Shown: one piece after another, positions 34,003 through 37,822 of the stretch | Layout of the letters: every line of letters starts with the position of its first letter | Position numbering within the stretch: position 1 is the stretch's first letter | DNA from: JASLDZ01 sp964242895 | Lineage (GTDB): Bacteria > Pseudomonadota > Alphaproteobacteria > Caulobacterales > Caulobacteraceae | Length of the DNA: 37,822 nucleotides | Direction of reading: 5' to 3' | Assembly: GCA_964242895.1 (NCBI GenBank) | Contig: CAXTBN010000026.1 | Coordinates: 1-37,822 of the forward strand | Notes under the pieces: generated by a model | Seen by the model: the letters and a program-made list of their open reading frames with translations, nothing else | Told to the model about the DNA's origin: nothing | Databases searched by the model: none | Position numbers and translations under genes: made by a program

Positions 34003-34042
34003 CCGCGGAGAGAGCGCCCGCTATCGAGGACCGCCGGGCCGT

Positions 34043-34993
34043 TCAGTGGCCGATGGTGATCTCGCCCGAGCCATGAACCACCTTGGCGACCGGGCCGGTC
34101 ACCCGCGCCACATGGATGTCGCCCGAGCCGTAGCTCTGCACCGACAGCGACCCCGCCTCGCCGCCGAAGTTCACGTCGCCCGAGCCGGTGACCCGCACGG
34201 CCGCCGAGGGCGCGCGTCCGCCGTCGATGCGCACGCCGCCCGAGCCCGCCAGCGTCACGTTCAACGGTCCGTGGATCTCGGCCGCCTTCAGGTCGCCCGA
34301 GCCGGCGATGGCCACGGCCACGCCGCCGCCCACGCGGGCGAACCGCGCGTCGGCCGAGCCGGCGATGTTCAGGTCCACGTCGCCGCCCACGTCGGCGCCC
34401 GTCAGATCGCCCGAGCCCGACAGCTGCGCCCTCACCCGCCCCGCGCGTCCGATGGCCGTATCGCCAGACCCGTTGCTCGCCAGGTCGAAGTCGCCACGCA
34501 CGTCGGCGACACGGAAGTCGCCACAGCCCGCCTTGGCGAGGTGCAGCCGGTCGGTGGGGCCCACCTCGCCCCAGACCGCGTCGGCGGCGGCCACGGAGGC
34601 GTCGAGCGGCACGTGGACGGTGATCACGGGCAGCCGCTCCACGGGCACCTGACCGATGCCGCGGATGTTCACCCGCTGGCCGGGGCTGGGCTCGCCCGGA
34701 CGATGCCGCATCGCGCCGAAGATGTTCATGTTGACCGAGCCGCAGCCGTTGATCCGGCCCCGCAGGCCGCCGTCGACCACCATGCGGTCGCCCTCGCGCC
34801 GGATCTGCGGCAGGGGCAGGTCCATGCTGGAGCGCGTCACGGTAACCGAGACGTCCGAGCGCGCCTCGGGGATCACCACCAGCCGCGCGGCGGCGTTCTC
34901 CACCTGCACGCCCGGCGCGGCGAGAGCGGGCGCGGCCGCAGCGAGAACGGCGGCCAGCGCAGCGGTGGCGAGGAGCGGGGCGGCGGTCGTCAT
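34043..34993 (-). CDS. secreted GIN-domain (DUF2807) beta-helix protein
   Basis: A 316-residue exported protein of the DUF2807/head-GIN family, often annotated as putative auto-transporter adhesin; no biochemical role is established. A signal peptide covers about residues 1-26 (cut near ALA-AP). The N-terminal part (30-150) precedes a right-handed beta-helix-like region. In it a G-S/C-G-D element recurs at 156, 175, 193, 212, 231, 250, 270, 289 and 308, a period of 18-20 and mostly 19 residues. The only two cysteines, C84 and C157, could form a disulfide. The ATG at 34993 is 71 bp after the membrane-protein gene upstream, so the two may be co-transcribed. Envelope or surface location is inferred. 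Confidence 0.85.
   Translation of the reverse strand: MTTAAPLLATAALAAVLAAAAPALAAPGVQVENAAARLVVIPEARSDVSVTVTRSSMDLPLPQIRREGDRMVVDGGLRGRINGCGSVNMNIFGAMRHRPGEPSPGQRVNIRGIGQVPVERLPVITVHVPLDASVAAADAVWGEVGPTDRLHLAKAGCGDFRVADVRGDFDLASNGSGDTAIGRAGRVRAQLSGSGDLTGADVGGDVDLNIAGSADARFARVGGGVAVAIAGSGDLKAAEIHGPLNVTLAGSGGVRIDGGRAPSAAVRVTGSGDVNFGGEAGSLSVQSYGSGDIHVARVTGPVAKVVHGSGEITIGH
34060..34525 (-). repeat. degenerate about 57-bp tandem repeats inside the DUF2807 gene
   Basis: The coding strand repeats GGCTCGGGCGAC-like segments every 54-60 bp, matching the 19-residue protein period. Copies have diverged at the DNA level, so this is old protein repeat structure and not a recent slippage array. Confidence 0.75.
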
Positions 34994-35064
34994 GGCGGCG
35001 TCTCCGGTTTCAGCGTTGAGATCAAGCTAGGCCCGGCCAGGCGCGACGACGACTTAAACCTCTG

Positions 35065-36642
35065 TCACGCAGGCGGTCTCGGCGTGAATTCGCGGACAGG
35101 AACGAACACGTCCTGCGCCGGCAGTCCCCGCGCCCATGTCGCCACGGCGGCGCGGACGGCGGGGGCGGCGCGCGCATCCACGGCGTAGAAGGTGACGCGG
35201 GGGTTCACGCTCAGCGGCACGCGCGCGCGCAGTTCACCAAGCCGCACCCAGCCGGCGGGCACCGCCGCGCCGAACCAGCCGTCGTAGATCATCACCGCGC
35301 GCACGCCCGCGCCGCGCGCCAGCCGGTCCATCCACCCCGGCGGCGCGCCGCCCTGGCGCGCGCGGCGGGCCGGCTCGGAGGCGAGGCCCCAGAGGTCGAG
35401 CACGTAGTGGTCGTTGCGCCAGCTCACCCAGCCAAGGTCGTTCACCGCCACGGGCGCGCGCAGCACCTCGGCGGCGAAGCGGTGCATCTCGCGCTGCTGC
35501 AGGCGGATGGACCGCGCGTTCAGCGGCGTGTCCAGCGTCGTCCGGAGATACGGCAGCAGCAGCACGCCCGCGATCACCGCCGCCGCCGCGCCGGCCGGCG
35601 CCCGCAAGCGCGGCGGGAGCCGGCGCCCCAACTCGCCCGCCGCGAGCAGGAGGGTACCGCCCGCGAGCACGACCGCCCAGCCGTCGTAACGGTGCAGCCA
35701 GCCGTTGTAGCGCACGCCGAAGGTGCCCACCGCCATCTGCGCCGCGAGCACCAGGACAGCGAAGACAGCGGCCGGCCGCGGCCGGGCGAGGCGGCCGCCC
35801 AGCACCTCCGCCGCGACCGCCGCGACGATGGCGATCTCCACCACGGACGCACCGGGGGCCCGAAGATTCTCCAGGAGCTGCGCCCCCGGTCCGTGCGCCC
35901 CGTCCGCCGCCTTGGCCAGCACCGAGGAGGGCAGCCAGGGCAGGCCACGCGCATGCAGACTCCAGCCGAACAACGCCAGCCCGGCCGCGCCGAGCGCCAC
36001 GGCCGTCGCCGCCTCACGTCCCCTCCCCCGCATCGCCAGCGCCAGCGCTCCCGCGGCCAGGATCGCCGCGCCCTCGAAGCGCACCAGGGGCGCGAGCACC
36101 AGCACGGCGATCAGCCACGCCGACGGCCGGCCGTCCCGCTCCAGCCTCACCAGTCCCCACAGCGCCACGAGGCCGAGCGCGGCGTGAACGCCGTGCTCCA
36201 TTCCGGTGAACGCCAACCCCGCAAGGTTGAGCAGCAGCACCGCCGCGACTGCGCCCGTCGCGGTGGCCGCGGGGCGACGGACTGCGTCGGCGAAGCCCGC
36301 CGCCTCCGCCAACCTGACCAGGAGCGCCGCCGAGACCGCACCCGTCACCAAGTTGACCAGGAGTGCGCCGGCCTGTCCGAGCCCGAGCTTCAGCAGCCCG
36401 GCGAGCAGGTAGGGGTAGATCACTGAGGACGACGCCGACGCCGGCTCGCCGGGGTTCACGCCGTAGCCGCCTCGGGCGATCTCCTCGGCCATGGCGAGGT
36501 GGATGTACGGGTCGTCGAGTGTGAATGAGAACACGCCGCCCGTGGCGGAAATGACCGTGGCGAATACGATGGCGGACACGGCGAGGAACGCGCCCGCGCC
36601 GAACAACGGCCCGCGGGCGCCGGACGGGACAACGGGGCGCAT
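35065..36642 (-). CDS. polytopic membrane protein, probable GT-C-fold glycosyltransferase
   Basis: A 525-residue inner-membrane protein with about 10-12 predicted helices in the first 380 residues and a soluble C-terminal part of about 140 residues. The first helix (about 16-36) is followed by FSFTLDDPYIHLAMAEEIA. The D43-D44 pair in the first outer loop, together with later GMEHG, matches the acidic catalytic motif of GT-C transferases that use polyprenyl-phosphate sugars (ArnT/AftB-like). Donor, acceptor and any named family are not recognisable by eye. The C-terminal VNDLGWVSWRND and LDLWGLASEPARRAR are seen in related hypothetical proteins. It lies between tuf and the DUF2807 gene on the same strand. 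Confidence 0.7.
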   Translation of the reverse strand: MRPVVPSGARGPLFGAGAFLAVSAIVFATVISATGGVFSFTLDDPYIHLAMAEEIARGGYGVNPGEPASASSSVIYPYLLAGLLKLGLGQAGALLVNLVTGAVSAALLVRLAEAAGFADAVRRPAATATGAVAAVLLLNLAGLAFTGMEHGVHAALGLVALWGLVRLERDGRPSAWLIAVLVLAPLVRFEGAAILAAGALALAMRGRGREAATAVALGAAGLALFGWSLHARGLPWLPSSVLAKAADGAHGPGAQLLENLRAPGASVVEIAIVAAVAAEVLGGRLARPRPAAVFAVLVLAAQMAVGTFGVRYNGWLHRYDGWAVVLAGGTLLLAAGELGRRLPPRLRAPAGAAAAVIAGVLLLPYLRTTLDTPLNARSIRLQQREMHRFAAEVLRAPVAVNDLGWVSWRNDHYVLDLWGLASEPARRARQGGAPPGWMDRLARGAGVRAVMIYDGWFGAAVPAGWVRLGELRARVPLSVNPRVTFYAVDARAAPAVRAAVATWARGLPAQDVFVPVREFTPRPPA

Positions 36643-36704
36643 GGGACGGCTTAGACCGTGATTCCGGCTGCGCCCGGGTCGGCGGTGGGGCGCGCTCTAT
36701 AAAC

Positions 36705-36737
36705 GAGAGGCCGCCCGGGTCGCCCGGACGGCCTCTC
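36705..36737 (-). terminator. intrinsic terminator of tuf
   Basis: Arms 36705-36719 and 36723-36737 form a 15-bp stem (GAGAGGCCG.CCGGG type, one G-U) with a 3-nt loop, followed on the minus strand by GTTTATAG. It starts 45 bp after the tuf stop and separates tuf from the downstream genes. Confidence 0.85.
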
Positions 36738-36782
36738 TGCTAAGTCACATCGTAGGCGGACGCGTCACGCCCGCCGCCGCGA

Positions 36783-37822
<1,040 letters not shown>

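Larger units (their letters stand above)
33713..34042 (-). promoter_or_regulatory. rpsJ (S10 operon) leader and intergenic region
   Basis: This 330-bp gap has no convincing gene. On the minus strand it holds, in order, a promoter candidate (33974-34002), a short hairpin GACTCG/CGGGTC with loop CTTG (about 33936-33951), a possible 10-codon ORF (GTG 33952 to TAG 33920, Arg-rich), a CCGG-TTCG-CCGG stem, a terminator-like hairpin with a T-rich tail (33848-33885), a stem near 33810-33835, and GGGAG/GGAACGAG before the rpsJ ATG. If the promoter is right, the leader is about 255 nt, similar in layout to an attenuated ribosomal-protein leader. All roles are inferred. Confidence 0.55.

Overview
This is a GC-rich (roughly 70%) chromosomal segment from an alphaproteobacterium. 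The best fit is a member of, or close to, the Caulobacterales. Grounds for this are the gene order of the S10-spc-alpha ribosomal clusters with adk directly between secY and rpsM, a short-LID adenylate kinase, a 338-residue Caulobacter-like RpoA, a two-domain cold-shock protein and an NDUFS4-type complex I subunit. The lineage is inferred from recalled family features, not from a search. Both ends of the window cut a gene: kdsA on the left loses its C-terminus and tuf on the right loses its N-terminus.

Left part (1-9300). After partial kdsA comes a tail-to-tail pair of photolyases: a CPD-type photolyase on the plus strand and an iron-sulfur (6-4)-type photolyase on the minus strand, with 3' ends overlapping by 17 bp. 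Divergent from the second is a sulfur-metabolism operon, cysK - sseA - metC. Then, all on the minus strand, come tRNA-Arg(TCT), a small complex I subunit gene, tRNA-Pro(TGG), a lipoprotein glutaminyl cyclotransferase, a double cold-shock-domain protein and tRNA-Glu(TTC). The complex I gene sits between two tRNAs with very short spacers.

Middle part (9300-19300). A minus-strand run of genome-maintenance and envelope genes: recJ, mrcA (PBP1A), an AMIN/amidase_3 peptidoglycan amidase, an HtrA-family protease with a lipobox, a TetA-like MFS exporter and an NPP-type phosphodiesterase.

Right part (19300-37822). A complete minus-strand ribosomal block, in transcription order: rpsJ rplC rplD rplW rplB rpsS rplV rpsC rplP rpmC rpsQ rplN rplX rplE rpsN rpsH rplF rplR rpsE rpmD rplO secY adk rpsM rpsK rpoA rplQ, closed by a clear intrinsic terminator. 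Eight gene junctions overlap at the stop/start, implying translational coupling. Three larger gaps hold hairpins or sigma70-like promoters (rpmD-rplO, rplO-secY, adk-rpsM), so the block is probably transcribed in segments. Upstream of rpsJ lies a leader of about 250 nt with a promoter candidate and a terminator-like hairpin. The usual tuf-rpsJ neighbourhood is interrupted by about 3 kb holding a GT-C-type membrane protein and a secreted GIN-domain (DUF2807) beta-helix protein; tuf ends in its own strong terminator.

No CRISPR array, insertion sequence, prophage or obvious defence system is visible. Most of the window is core genome. The most interesting signals are the S10 leader, the tRNA-flanked complex I gene, the genes between tuf and rpsJ, the intra-operon hairpins and the photolyase pair.
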